The notes beneath the pieces are model-generated. The model was not told the DNA's origin. It searched no databases and saw only the letters and a program-made list of their open reading frames with translations. 64,000 bases of DNA from Streptomonospora mangrovi (lineage in GTDB: Bacteria > Actinomycetota > Actinomycetes > Streptosporangiales > Streptosporangiaceae): positions 1 to 64,000 of the forward strand of contig NZ_JAJAQC010000017.1 in NCBI RefSeq assembly GCF_027604915.1, given 5' to 3'. The translations under genes and the position numbers were made by a program. Positions within the stretch are counted from its first letter, which is position 1. Each line of letters opens with the position of its first letter. Shown piece by piece: positions 1-8,545 of this stretch.

Positions 1-31
1 GGCCGGGCGGCGCCTCGCGCGCCGCCCGGCC
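1..31. terminator. GC-rich terminator hairpin
   Basis: A perfect 12-bp stem (GGCCGGGCGGCG at 1-12 pairs with 20-31) encloses a 7-nt loop. It lies 48 bp past the stop of the left-reading gene at 79-420, so it can end that transcript or one arriving from the left. There is no T-run. Confidence 0.6.
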
Positions 32-78
32 GCCGGGCCGTCGCGGTGTCCCCGCCGCCACCCGCGTCGGGCCGCGCG

Positions 79-420
79 CTACACGTCGAGGGACTCGATG
101 TTGTCGGCGTTGCTCTGGGCGTCGGCCGCCATCTGGAGGTTGCCCTCAAGGTAGTAGCCGGTGGCCTTCACGCAGCCGTTGATGGCGGCGGCGGTCTTGA
201 GGACCATGCTCTCCAGGGTCCCGCCGTACTCGGTGACGAACTCCTCCAGCGCGGTGCCGATGGGTCCGCTGGCCGCGGCCGTGCCGGCCTCCTGGATGTG
301 GCCGCCGAAGGTCTCGATCTTGGCCACGAGGCCGCCTGTGCCGTCGTCGCCGCCGACATGCCCGCCGACGGTCTGCACGACCTCGTTGACCTGGGGGGCC
401 TCAATGTCCCACGTCGTCAT
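79..420 (-). CDS. DUF6507-like small ESX-associated protein
   Basis: This 113-residue protein starts MTTWDIEAPQVNEVV and ends in an Ala/Asp-rich helix. The WDI start, a central alpha-helical body and a C-terminal YYLEGNLQMAADAQSNA helix fit the actinobacterial DUF6507 family of small helical proteins found near type VII secretion genes; this assignment is from memory of the family. There is no signal peptide or membrane segment. The ATG at 420 was chosen because GAAGGGAG lies about 11 bp upstream and the longer frame above it is Arg/Pro junk. It reads away from the WXG100 genes and probably shares the divergent control region near 1.0-1.18 kb with the next gene. It may be a secreted substrate or a helper of the ESX system; the sequence does not decide. 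Confidence 0.6.
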   Translation of the reverse strand: MTTWDIEAPQVNEVVQTVGGHVGGDDGTGGLVAKIETFGGHIQEAGTAAASGPIGTALEEFVTEYGGTLESMVLKTAAAINGCVKATGYYLEGNLQMAADAQSNADNIESLDV

Positions 421-539
421 CGTCGTTCCGGCTCCCTTCTGCCCTGCTCCCGGGTCCACCCGCGCGGGCGGGCACGGGGTGCGGGACGGGTGATCGTTCG
501 GTCGGAGGGTCGGAGGTGGCGGAGTCAGGCTTCTCCACG

Positions 540-995
540 TTAGGCGCCGGCGGCGGCCGCGGGGTTCCCGTCCGGTTCCGGACGCCGCCCGGTGCTTGGG
601 GCGTCCCCGCCCGGCCGCTCGGCGGCGGGCCCGGCGGGTGCGGCCGCCGCGGCGGGTGCGGCGGCCGCCGCACCGGTGTCCGGGCCGAACCGGGCCGGGC
701 GGAAGGTGGAGGGCGCGCGGGTGGGGCGCTGGCCGGTATCGGTCACGGCCAGTTCGGCGCGCGCCACCTGCTCCATGAGCTGGGCGAGGTTCTCGCGGAT
801 GGCCGCGGCGTTGTGCCTGACCTGCTGCGACAGCCGCCGAGTGGCGATCCGCAGCCGGGCGTTGGGGTCGGCCTCGGGCGGGGCGGCGGAGGTGTCCTCG
901 GCGTCCGCCGGGGTGTCGGGGTCGTCGTGGCCGTCTTCGGCCCGCGCTCCCGCGGGCTCGGGCCACTCAGCGGGATCCACCAGTTCGAACTTCAT
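540..995 (-). CDS. hypothetical protein next to ESX genes
   Basis: The product has 151 residues. It has an acidic N-terminus (MKFELVDPAEWPEPAG...), an amphipathic helical centre at about 55-95 (RLSQQVRHNAAAIRENLAQL) and an Ala/Pro/Gly-rich low-complexity tail. The central coiled-coil-like helix recalls YbaB/EspC-type small partners of type VII substrates, but I do not recognise a family. The ATG at 995 has GGGGGA 8 bp upstream; a start ten codons earlier lacks a ribosome site. It is followed by the DUF6507-like gene on the same strand and the two may form an operon. Function unknown. Confidence 0.55.
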   Translation of the reverse strand: MKFELVDPAEWPEPAGARAEDGHDDPDTPADAEDTSAAPPEADPNARLRIATRRLSQQVRHNAAAIRENLAQLMEQVARAELAVTDTGQRPTRAPSTFRPARFGPDTGAAAAAPAAAAAPAGPAAERPGGDAPSTGRRPEPDGNPAAAAGA

Positions 996-1059
996 GCAGA
1001 GTCCCCCCAGTCGTCGTATCCACAACCGGCAACAACCAACTCCCGCCTGTCATTATGGC

Positions 1060-1100
1060 CCATATAATTGTCCTCCCCGATGAATTCTTCCGTTATATGG
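1060..1100. promoter_or_regulatory. AT-rich dyad between divergent ESX genes
   Basis: CCATATAA (1060-1067) and its exact complement TTATATGG (1093-1100) face each other 25 bp apart in the only AT-rich part of this intergenic region. Each arm includes a plausible -10 (TATAT-type) for one of the two divergent transcripts, so the dyad may be a pair of promoters or a shared operator. Only the repeat is directly seen. Confidence 0.4.
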
Positions 1101-1185
1101 TCCACACGCGGATTGCGGGAACCAGCGATACGGACTGGACGTCCTACCGCAGTAGACGGCAGGTAACCGAGGAGCAGGTGAACAG

Positions 1186-1521
1186 ATGTCACGTTGGGAC
1201 TTCGGCGATCAGACCCTTACCACCCTGAACCGCAACACCTCCACCTCCGGAGATCAATTGGCGACGCTGATCAATCAGCTCATCGACGCCGCCGAGCCCC
1301 TTTCCGGCCGGTTCAACGGCGCCGGCAAGGCCGCCTTCGACTCCTTCAAGGCGCGCTCGGAGCAGATCACCGCCGACCTCAGCGCCGGGCTGGGCTCCAT
1401 CAACCAGGGCCAGACCGGCATGCAGACCGCGTTCGCGACCGGTAACCAGACCATGGCCGACGACGCCACCCGCAACATGGGCGCGGCCAACTTCGACGCC
1501 GCCAAGTTCCGCACCGCCTGA
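1186..1521 (+). CDS. WXG100 family ESX substrate (EsxA/B-like)
   Basis: The 111-residue protein is predicted to be a helical hairpin of the ESAT-6/CFP-10 family, secreted as a heterodimer by type VII systems. The turn is FNGAGKAAFDSF at about residues 43-54, where the usual WxG is FNG, followed by the typical A-F-D-x-F helix. Its length is close to the usual 100 residues. The ATG at 1186 has GAGGAGCAGG about 9 bp upstream. The gene is followed after 26 bp by a second small helical protein, the normal paired arrangement of esx genes, and then by the TNT-like protein and eccD. The C-terminal FDAAKFRTA tail lacks a clear YxxxD/E export signal. Confidence 0.85.
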   Translation: MSRWDFGDQTLTTLNRNTSTSGDQLATLINQLIDAAEPLSGRFNGAGKAAFDSFKARSEQITADLSAGLGSINQGQTGMQTAFATGNQTMADDATRNMGAANFDAAKFRTA

Positions 1522-1547
1522 CCGCCCCCGAGCCGAGGAGACCCCCG

Positions 1548-1850
1548 ATGACCAACGGACGCAACAGCTACGACATCGGCGCCTCCCAGGAGGCGCAGAC
1601 CAACATCCACGCGGTGATGTCCCAGCTCGAAGCCATCATCGGCGAGCACGACGTCGACGTCAGCAACGCCATGGCCGACTTCCAGGCCGACGGCGTCTCC
1701 GACGAGTACAGCGCCAAGGAACTCAAGTGGCACAACGCGGGCAACGAGGTCCGCGAGATCATCCGCCTGGTGCGCGACACCCTTGAGGCCAACGACGGCA
1801 CCGCCCAGGAGGCCCTGGGCCGCGCCAACGCCGCCGTCCAGGCCATCTGA
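1548..1850 (+). CDS. WXG100-like pore-forming ESAT-6 family partner
   Basis: The 100-residue, fully helical protein pairs with the preceding WXG100 gene. The canonical WxG turn is replaced by LKWHNAGNE at about residues 61-69, with the tryptophan retained. The length and the position 26 bp downstream of an esx gene are those of EsxB/EsxA couples. A GAGGAGACCCCC ribosome site precedes the ATG. It is probably exported as a heterodimer through EccC; that gene is not in the window. There is no signal peptide. The YxxxD-like strings SYDIG and EYSAKE are at the wrong places to be a convincing export signal, so which partner carries it is open. Confidence 0.75.
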   Translation: MTNGRNSYDIGASQEAQTNIHAVMSQLEAIIGEHDVDVSNAMADFQADGVSDEYSAKELKWHNAGNEVREIIRLVRDTLEANDGTAQEALGRANAAVQAI

Positions 1851-2034
1851 CCGCTCCAGCGCGCACCCGCGGCCGTCGCGCGGCCGCCCCACGCCCCACG
1901 GGAGGGGCCCCGTAGGCTGACGGGCGCCCCTCCCGCCCCATGCGCCCCACCCTGCACGCGCCACGGCGCACCGGCCGCCCCGCGCGGCGCCCGCCCCGCC
2001 CGTCAGCCCCGGCCGCCCCCGGAAAGGAGGCCCG

Positions 2035-3153
2035 ATGGCCCGCGACTACGACAGCCAGCTCCTGGAGTCGGTCGCCGTCCGCCGCAAGCGCCTCCGCGAG
2101 GCCGTGCTGTTCGGGCCCCAGCGCACCCGCCGGCGGCTGGACGAAAACGTCGGCAAGATCCTCATCGGCCTGGCGCTGTCGGCGGTCATGTGCGCGGGCA
2201 GCATCGGCTGGTCCTTCCTCCAGAACCAGCTCGCCACCCAGGAGCAGGCCCAGCGCGAGCAGGACCAGGCCGCCTCGCCCCCGCCCGAGGTCGCCTCGGC
2301 GCCCGTGCCCGCCGACTGGGTGGGCGCCGACGTCACCATGGAGATGCTCCAGGAGGAACTCGACCTCGCCGAGGTCCCGCCCGGCCTCTACGTGCTGCCC
2401 GGCGAACCCCGGCCCGAGCCCGGCACCGTCGACAGCTACTACCTCCTCACCGAGAACGAGCGCGGATTCGCCGCCGGCATCGTGGAGTTCGAGCAGGGCC
2501 GCACCGGCGCCGAGTTCGCCACCGAGGACGAGGCCGCCCGCTGGCTCTACAGCGAACTCGTCCTGGTCGACGCCGAACCCCAGGCACTCAGCGCGGCCGA
2601 GGAGCTGGCCGCCGACCAGCGCACCGCCGAACTCACCCAGCAGATCGAGCAGCAGATCCGCGAGGGCAGCGGCGACTCCGTGCGCCAGACCCTGCGCGCC
2701 GGCACCGTGCTCGACGCCTTCGGCAACGAGAGCGGCTCCCTGCTCTTCCCCGACGGCCTGGCCTTCAGCGAGCGCGGCCTGCCCGAGATCAGCCGCGGCG
2801 GCGAACCCGCCGCCCCCACCGCCGAGCCTTCGCCCTCCGGCTCGCCCGCCGACGAACTCCGCCCCGCCGACCCGCCCGACCCCTCTCCCTCGGCCTCGGC
2901 CGGCCCCAGCCCCACCCCCTCGGGCGACCCCGACGACCAGGCCGCCGCCCAGAACTACCACCGCTACCGGGTGACCCACCCCTTCAGCGTCGAGGCGTCG
3001 CTGTCGCCCAGCAGCGACCCCCACCCCGGCGGCGGCGTCCGGTTCACCGTCGACGCCGGCGGCTTCACCCAGCCGCCCGCGCTGCCGAGCATCCGCTGGC
3101 TGCTGGCCAACGGCTACCTCGAACGCGTCGAGGTGACCGACGTCCCCGCCTGA
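2035..3153 (+). CDS. membrane-anchored TNT-like domain protein of the ESX locus
   Basis: The protein has 372 residues. Residues 1-40 are basic and cytoplasmic, 41-62 form one membrane helix, and about 65-110 are a charged linker. The C-terminus matches the tuberculosis necrotizing toxin (TNT) fold in two pieces: AGTVLDAFGNESGSLLFP...SERGLP at 222-250, and YHRYRVTHPFSVEA...PGGGVRF...LLANGYLERVEV at 308-367. Between them a Pro/Ser/Asp-rich stretch of about 57 residues is inserted. Family members usually read LDRFG and GGGxQ; here these are LDAFG and GGGVR, so NAD-glycohydrolase activity is doubtful. The single N-terminal helix with basic lead resembles the topology of Ecc[11 protein letters not shown] precedes the ATG. 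It sits between the esx pair and eccD, so it may be a structural part of the apparatus or a retained toxin relic. Confidence 0.7.
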   Translation: MARDYDSQLLESVAVRRKRLREAVLFGPQRTRRRLDENVGKILIGLALSAVMCAGSIGWSFLQNQLATQEQAQREQDQAASPPPEVASAPVPADWVGADVTMEMLQEELDLAEVPPGLYVLPGEPRPEPGTVDSYYLLTENERGFAAGIVEFEQGRTGAEFATEDEAARWLYSELVLVDAEPQALSAAEELAADQRTAELTQQIEQQIREGSGDSVRQTLRAGTVLDAFGNESGSLLFPDGLAFSERGLPEISRGGEPAAPTAEPSPSGSPADELRPADPPDPSPSASAGPSPTPSGDPDDQAAAQNYHRYRVTHPFSVEASLSPSSDPHPGGGVRFTVDAGGFTQPPALPSIRWLLANGYLERVEVTDVPA

Positions 3154-3218
3154 CTCCCGCCGCCGCGCCCGGCGGCACCGCCTCCCGCCAACCTAGACAA
3201 GCGATGGGAAAGGGCCCG

Positions 3219-4544
3219 ATGACCTCCTGGAGCCGCGTGACCCTCGTCGGCGAGAACCGCCGGGTCGACGCCGTTCTCCCCGCACAGGAGCCGGTCGGCG
3301 CGCTGATGCCCGAGGTGCTGCGCCTGCTCGGCGACCGCGTGCACAACCCCGCGCTGCCGATGCACCTGGCCACCGCCGCCGGGGTGCACCTGGACACCGA
3401 CGCCACCCTGGCCGACCGCGGCATCGCCGACGGCGACGTCCTGCGCCTGGTGCGCGTCGACGAACCCGTCCCCGCCCCGGTCGTGCACGAGGTCCCCGAC
3501 GCCGTCGGCGACGTCCTCGACGGCAACCAGGGCCGGTGGAACCCCACCGCCGCCCGCTGGAGCGCCACCGGCGCCGTCACCGCGCTGGCTTTGGCCGTGT
3601 GCCACCTGCTGTGGCAGGGCACCGGCTCCACCACCGGCGCGGCCGTGCTCGCCACCGTCGCGGTGGCCCTGCTGGGCCTGGGCTGGGCCGTCGCCGCCAC
3701 CTGGCGCGAGCCCTTCGGCACCGCGCTGGCCATCGCGGGCGGCGCCGTGGCCGCCTCCACCCTGTGGACCGCCACCGCCGCCTTCGGCTGGCCGGGGTGG
3801 GTGCTGTGGGGCGGGCTGGCCTCCGTCGTGGCCGCCCTCGCCACCGGGCTGGGCCTGACCACCGGCCTGGGGCGCGGCGGGGTCATCGGCGGAGCGGTCA
3901 TCGCCGCCTACGCCCTGGTGTGGGCGGGCGGTGCGGCCCTGGGCCTGGAGCTCCCCCGGATCGCCGCCGCCGTGGCGGTGGTGTGCGTGGTCGTACTCAG
4001 CCTGATCCTGCGGGTCGCCATGGCCATGTCGGGGCTGACCGTCCTCGACGACCGGCGCGGCTCGGGCTCTCCGGTGGCGCGCTCCGACGTCATGACCGCG
4101 CTCGCCGGCGCGCACCGCACCATGACCCTGGCCACCGTCGCCACCGCCGTGTCGGCGGCGGCCGCCGGGGTGTGGCTCACCCGCGACCTCGGCGGCTGGA
4201 CCGCCGCCCTGGCCGCGCTGCTGGCGATCGTGGTGGCCAGCCGGTCCCGGCTGTTCCCCCTCATCCTGCAAAAGGTCCCGCTGATGGCGGCGGCCCTGCT
4301 CGTCGTCGTCGCCCTGGCCACGGCCTGGGCCGACACCGGCGGCTGGACCCTGTGGGCGGCCGCGGGCGTGCTGGCGGCCTGCCTGCTCATCCCCGTCGTG
4401 GTGCTCACCGTGGACCAGCCCGAGCACACCCGCGCCCGGCTGCGGCGCATCGCCAACCGCTTCGAGGCGGTCGCGGTGGTGGTGCTCATCCCGGTGGCGA
4501 TCGGGTCGCTGGGCACCTACGAGCGGCTGATCAACACGTTCTGA
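3219..4544 (+). CDS. eccD: type VII secretion integral membrane protein EccD
   Basis: The 441-residue protein has a ubiquitin-like (YukD) N-terminal domain at about 1-80 (WSRVTLVGENRRVDAVLP...GIADGDVLRLVRV), a short linker, and then about eleven hydrophobic helices from residue 115 to the C-terminus. This is the standard EccD layout and length. EccD forms the membrane vestibule of the ESX translocon. The ATG at 3219 follows GGAAAGGG by 5 bp; an in-frame ATG at 3204 overlaps that ribosome site and is less likely. It lies 65 bp after the TNT-like gene and 19 bp before the MinD-like gene, so it is probably part of one operon. Confidence 0.92.
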   Translation: MTSWSRVTLVGENRRVDAVLPAQEPVGALMPEVLRLLGDRVHNPALPMHLATAAGVHLDTDATLADRGIADGDVLRLVRVDEPVPAPVVHEVPDAVGDVLDGNQGRWNPTAARWSATGAVTALALAVCHLLWQGTGSTTGAAVLATVAVALLGLGWAVAATWREPFGTALAIAGGAVAASTLWTATAAFGWPGWVLWGGLASVVAALATGLGLTTGLGRGGVIGGAVIAAYALVWAGGAALGLELPRIAAAVAVVCVVVLSLILRVAMAMSGLTVLDDRRGSGSPVARSDVMTALAGAHRTMTLATVATAVSAAAAGVWLTRDLGGWTAALAALLAIVVASRSRLFPLILQKVPLMAAALLVVVALATAWADTGGWTLWAAAGVLAACLLIPVVVLTVDQPEHTRARLRRIANRFEAVAVVVLIPVAIGSLGTYERLINTF

Positions 4545-4563
4545 CCGACGAAAGGGGAGGGTC

Positions 4564-5463
4564 ATGCGCGACACCGCGACGACCGCGGGGCCGGGCGGCG
4601 GACGGCGCGGCGACTCCCTGCTGCGCCGGGTGGGCCGCGGCGCGGTGTGGCCGTTCCGGCCGCCCGAGGACGTGCTGACACCCATCGCGCTGGGCCGCGA
4701 ACTCCAGCGGTCGGTCACCACCGGCCGCCGCATCGTGGTGAGCCGCCCGCGCGGCGGCCCGGCCGAGAGCACCGTCAGCGCGCTGCTGGCCACCGTCTAC
4801 GCGCACTACCGCAACGACCGCGTGCTGGCCATGGACCTCGGCCCGGGCACGGGCTCGCTGGCGGCCCGCTTCGGCACGGGCCACGGCGGGCCCGACACCG
4901 GCCTGGCGGCGCCCGGCATCGAGTCCGACTCCTTCGAGCACGTCGAGCCGTGCCTGGCGCCGGTGCGCGAGCGGCTGTGGCTGCTGCCCGGCCTCCAGGA
5001 GGTGATCGCCGAAGGCCGGCTGGACGCCCGCACCTACCAGAACAAGGTGCTGTCGCTGACCCGGTTCTTCGGGCTCACCGTCATCGACCGCGCGGCCGAC
5101 ATCTCCGACGGCCTCAACCGCGCGGCGCAGGCCAGCGCCCACGCCCACGTGCTCGTGGTGCCGGCCACCCGCGAGGGCGCGGCCGACATCGGGCGCGCCT
5201 TCGACTGGATGACCGCCAACGGCGCCGACTCCCTGCCGCGCCGCATCGTGGTGGTGTTCACCGAGCACGAGCGGGGCCAGGATCCCGCGTTCGACTACCC
5301 CGGCTCCGCCGAGATCCTGCGCCACAGCGGCGCCGAGGTGTTCCGGCTGGCCTACGACCGCCACCTGGCGGCCCCCGCCCCCATCGACCCCGCCCGGATC
5401 TCGGCCGCCACCCACGCCACCGCCACGCGCGTGGCCGTGGAGTGCCTGCGCCGGGCCATGTGA
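4564..5463 (+). CDS. MinD/EspI-like ESX protein with degenerate P-loop
   Basis: The 299-residue protein has the overall plan of the SIMIBI/ParA-MinD ATPases attached to ESX loci. Residues about 57-75 (IVVSRPRGGPAESTVSALL) fall where KGGVGKTT should be, followed by VLAMDLGP (switch region) and LTVIDRAADISDG. The catalytic and P-loop lysines are absent, so ATP hydrolysis is unlikely. The N-terminal PLLRR...WPFRPPEDVLTPI piece resembles the linker before the ATPase domain in EspI. AGGGGAGGG gives a strong ribosome site. It starts 19 bp after eccD and is followed by a separate proline-rich gene, so the usual EspI (proline-rich then ATPase) seems to be split and in reverse order. Confidence 0.7.
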   Translation: MRDTATTAGPGGGRRGDSLLRRVGRGAVWPFRPPEDVLTPIALGRELQRSVTTGRRIVVSRPRGGPAESTVSALLATVYAHYRNDRVLAMDLGPGTGSLAARFGTGHGGPDTGLAAPGIESDSFEHVEPCLAPVRERLWLLPGLQEVIAEGRLDARTYQNKVLSLTRFFGLTVIDRAADISDGLNRAAQASAHAHVLVVPATREGAADIGRAFDWMTANGADSLPRRIVVVFTEHERGQDPAFDYPGSAEILRHSGAEVFRLAYDRHLAAPAPIDPARISAATHATATRVAVECLRRAM

Positions 5464-5579
5464 CCATGGGACCGGCAGACACCGCGCCGGGCGCCGCCCC
5501 GGCACCGCACCGGACCACCGCCGGCGACCGGGTGACCGGGCCGCCCTCGCGCCGCCCCGCCCGCCAGGAGACCCCCAGC

Positions 5580-6884
5580 ATGCCGAACCGCCCGCACCCG
5601 GGAGAACCCCCGCAGCCGCCGCCCGAGCCGGCGGAGCCCGCCGCGGCGTCCCCCTTCTACCCCGAGGTCGACCCGCCGCCCCCGCCCTACAGCCGCCCAC
5701 CCGAGCCGTCGGCCGCCCCCGGCCGGCCGGGCGAGCCGGGCGCCGCCGGCATGCGGGGGGAGGCGGCCGCCGCCGGCCGGCCGGAGGAGCCGGGCACCGC
5801 CGGCTCGCCGGGAGAACCGGCCGCGCCGTCCACAGCCTGGGGACAACCCACACGGCCCGCCCCCACGCGGCGGCGTCCCGCGCCCGCACGGCGGGCGCCG
5901 GCAGCCGCCCCGTCGCCGCACCCGGCCCCGACCGATCCGACGGCGCCCACCCCGCGCACCGCACCCACGCGGCGGAAGCCGATGCCGACGGCCGAACCCG
6001 CCGCCCCGGCACCCGGTGCAGCCCACGCGCACCCGCGCCACCCCGCCGCAGGCGGAACCGGAGCCCCGCCCGCGCACCCGTCAGCCGCTGGGGCGCCGCC
6101 CACCACGCCGGCGCCCGAGCCCACCGCGCCCTCGTCCGCCTGGCGCTCCGACCCCGCCTACCGCCAGAGCACCCCGCCGCAGGGCACCGGCCCGCACGCG
6201 TCGGCAGCCTCCGGCACCGAGCCGCACTCGTCGGCCATCCCGGGCGCCGCGTCGCCTCATGCAACCGGCCCCCACGTCTCAGCCGCCCCCGGCACCACCC
6301 CGCACCAGGGCACCGGTCCCCACGCGTCGGCGGCCCCCGGCGCCGCCCCGGCCCACGGAACCGGCCCGCACGCGTCGGCAGCCGCCGCCGGCGCCACCCC
6401 GGCCCACGGCACGCCGCCGCACGGTGGTCCCGCCCCCGCTGCGGCCCCGGGTACCCCCGGCGCCCCGAGTGCCTCCACCGCGCCGCCCGCTCCGGCCGCC
6501 TACACGCGCGCCGCCGCGACCGCCCACCCCCGGTCGGCGGCGCCGGTCACGCCCGCCGCACCTGCGGACCCGGCCGCATCGCCCGCCCCGCCGTCCCACG
6601 GCGTGGCCGGTCCCGTGCCCGCCGCGCCGGATCCGGCCACCGGCCCCACCGTCTCGGCCGTGCCCGGATCGGCCACGGCCCGCGCGTTCATGCACGGCCC
6701 CACCGGGCCGCAGCCCTCGGCCCCCGCCACCGGCCACCAGCGCCGGTTCCCGCCGCGCGCCCCCACCGACTACGAGAGGCAGTTGCGCGCCCTTCCCGGC
6801 GTCCCGGTCTCCTTCCTGCCCCGCCTCCTCTACAAGGCCACCGGCGGCAGGCTCAACCTCTCCGCCGGGCGGAAGACCTCCTGA
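5580..6884 (+). CDS. proline/alanine-rich EspI-like protein with tandem repeats
   Basis: The 434-residue protein is almost all low complexity: Pro/Ala/Gly to about residue 385, then a conserved-looking end, YERQLRALPGVPVSFLPRLL and KATGGRLNLS. That end resembles the motif that in EspI-type proteins joins the proline-rich arm to the MinD ATPase, but the protein stops there. About residues 200-285 hold imperfect repeats built on TGPHASAAPG. The ATG at 5580 has GGAG 8 bp upstream; an in-frame ATG at 5466, two bases after the previous stop, is possible. It is last in the ESX run. Proline-rich arms of this kind are thought to bind other ESX components; the role here is inference. Confidence 0.6.
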   Translation: MPNRPHPGEPPQPPPEPAEPAAASPFYPEVDPPPPPYSRPPEPSAAPGRPGEPGAAGMRGEAAAAGRPEEPGTAGSPGEPAAPSTAWGQPTRPAPTRRRPAPARRAPAAAPSPHPAPTDPTAPTPRTAPTRRKPMPTAEPAAPAPGAAHAHPRHPAAGGTGAPPAHPSAAGAPPTTPAPEPTAPSSAWRSDPAYRQSTPPQGTGPHASAASGTEPHSSAIPGAASPHATGPHVSAAPGTTPHQGTGPHASAAPGAAPAHGTGPHASAAAAGATPAHGTPPHGGPAPAAAPGTPGAPSASTAPPAPAAYTRAAATAHPRSAAPVTPAAPADPAASPAPPSHGVAGPVPAAPDPATGPTVSAVPGSATARAFMHGPTGPQPSAPATGHQRRFPPRAPTDYERQLRALPGVPVSFLPRLLYKATGGRLNLSAGRKTS

Positions 6885-6975
6885 CCCCGTGCCCGTGCCC
6901 GGGCGCGTACCCGGGCGCGGCACCACGCCCGCCGGCACGGGGGCCGGCACCCCCGGAAGTGGCGTGGCAGCGCCC

Positions 6976-7015
6976 TTGAGGCGCCCCCCGCACCCGCGCG
7001 TAGGCTGCCGCAGTG
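6976..7015 (+). promoter_or_regulatory. promoter with leaderless GTG start
   Basis: TAGGCT at 7001-7006 ends 6 bp before the GTG at 7013, so the transcript would begin at or next to the start codon. TTGAGG at 6976-6981 is a weak -35 with a 19-bp spacer. No Shine-Dalgarno is present, which supports a leaderless mRNA. Confidence 0.5.
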
Positions 7016-8545
7016 CCCACACCCCGCTCCCTCCCGCTCCGCCGCGCCTTCACCACCGCGCGGGCCGGCCGCCTCGTCGCCGCGGCGTTCGCCGCCGTCC
7101 TGACCGCCGCGTCGATCGCACCCGGCGCTGCCGCCGCCGACCCCGGCGGCGGCGCGGAGGGCGCCGGCGCCACGCCCGCCGCGATCGACGCCCTCGTGCG
7201 GGAGTACCGGGCCGCGTTGGACGTCCCCGGCGTCGCGGTGACCGTCACCCGGGGCCGCGAAACCGTCCACGCCGCCGGTTACGGCACCACCCCTTCCGGC
7301 GCGGCCGTCACCGCCGACACCCCCATGGCCGTGGCCTCGGTCAGCAAGTCCTTCACCGCGACGGCGGTGCTGCAACTGGTCGAGGCCGGCGAGGTCGACC
7401 TCGACCGGCCCGTGGCCGCCTACCTCCCCGAGTTCACGATGGCCGACCCGCGCGCGGCCGACATCACCGTGCGGCAACTGCTCGACCAGACCTCGGGCAT
7501 GTCCGACACCACCTTCCCCGCCTTCACCCGCGAGCAGCCCGACACGCTGCGCGAGGCGGTCGCCGGCATGCGCACCGGGCGGCTCGCCGCCGCCCCCGGG
7601 GAACGGTACGAATACCACAACCCCAACTTCCAGGTCGCCGCGCGCCTGGTCGAGGTGGTCGCCGACCGCCCGTTCGCCGAGCAACTCCGGGCCGGCGTCT
7701 TCGCACCGCTCGGCATGGACCGCAGCACCACGCTCAACACCGACCGCGACCTGCCGCCCAGCGCGCACGGCCACCTCAGGGTCGCCGGGCAGGCCGTGGC
7801 GCTGCCCGAGCCGTGCGCGTTCGGCGCCGGCTCCGGCGGCGTGGTCAGCACCGCCTCGGACATGGCCGCCTGGCTGATCGCGCAGAACAGCGGCGGCCGG
7901 GGCCCCGGCGGCGCCCGGATCCTCTCCCCCGAGAGCACCGCGCTCGCGCACACCCCCTCACCCGACTCCGGCTCCTACGCGCTGGGCTGGTCCACCGGCG
8001 AGACCCCCTCGGGCGCGCCGGTCATCGAGCACAGCGGCGACCTGTTCACCTCCACCGCCTACCAGGCGCTGCTGCCGGAGTCCGGGCACGGTGTCGCGGT
8101 CATGGCCAACACCGGTATGGCCCACGGCGACGCGCAGGCCATCGGCGCGGCGCTGGTCGCCCTGATCGAGGAGGGCCGGGCGCCCGCCGCCCCGGCGCAG
8201 ACCGCCCTGGTGTGGCTGGACGCGGGGTTCCTCGCGCTGGCGCTGGCCGCCGCCGCGGCGGGCTGGCGCGGCGCGCGCCGCGCGGGCCGCTGGGCGCGCG
8301 CCCGCGCCGCGCGCCCGGTGTGGGCGGTCCTGCGGCTGCTGCCGCTCGCGCTGCCCCCGCTCCTGCTGGCCGAGGTCCACCGCGTCGTCGGCTTCCTGTA
8401 CCGGGGCCGAGACGTGGCCTGGATCCAGGTGGCCTACCTCTACCCCGCGTTCCTGGTCCTGCTGGCCGTCGCCGCGCTGGCCTGCGCCGTCGTGGCCGCG
8501 ATGCGCGTGGCGCACCTGGTGCGGGAGCGCCGGCGCCGCCCCTGA
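7013..8545 (+). CDS. serine hydrolase (class C beta-lactamase/PBP fold) with membrane C-terminus
   Basis: The 510-residue protein has an N-terminal signal peptide (about 1-41, cleavage after GAAAA). A beta-lactamase-related domain spans about 50-385: the nucleophile motif SVSK at 109-112, the YxN motif as YHN near 200, and the third motif HSGD near 343 in place of KTG. About 395-505 holds three to four hydrophobic helices, so the catalytic domain faces outside and is tethered. This architecture occurs in membrane esterases and D-aminopeptidase-like proteins, not in true beta-lactamases. The start is a GTG with a leaderless-type promoter. It stands alone between the ESX locus and the next small gene. 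Confidence 0.85.
   Translation: MPTPRSLPLRRAFTTARAGRLVAAAFAAVLTAASIAPGAAAADPGGGAEGAGATPAAIDALVREYRAALDVPGVAVTVTRGRETVHAAGYGTTPSGAAVTADTPMAVASVSKSFTATAVLQLVEAGEVDLDRPVAAYLPEFTMADPRAADITVRQLLDQTSGMSDTTFPAFTREQPDTLREAVAGMRTGRLAAAPGERYEYHNPNFQVAARLVEVVADRPFAEQLRAGVFAPLGMDRSTTLNTDRDLPPSAHGHLRVAGQAVALPEPCAFGAGSGGVVSTASDMAAWLIAQNSGGRGPGGARILSPESTALAHTPSPDSGSYALGWSTGETPSGAPVIEHSGDLFTSTAYQALLPESGHGVAVMANTGMAHGDAQAIGAALVALIEEGRAPAAPAQTALVWLDAGFLALALAAAAAGWRGARRAGRWARARAARPVWAVLRLLPLALPPLLLAEVHRVVGFLYRGRDVAWIQVAYLYPAFLVLLAVAALACAVVAAMRVAHLVRERRRRP

Noticed and set aside
1-6884. Complete ESX locus
   Set aside because: eccB, eccC, eccE and mycP are not found in the window; only the eccD side is present.
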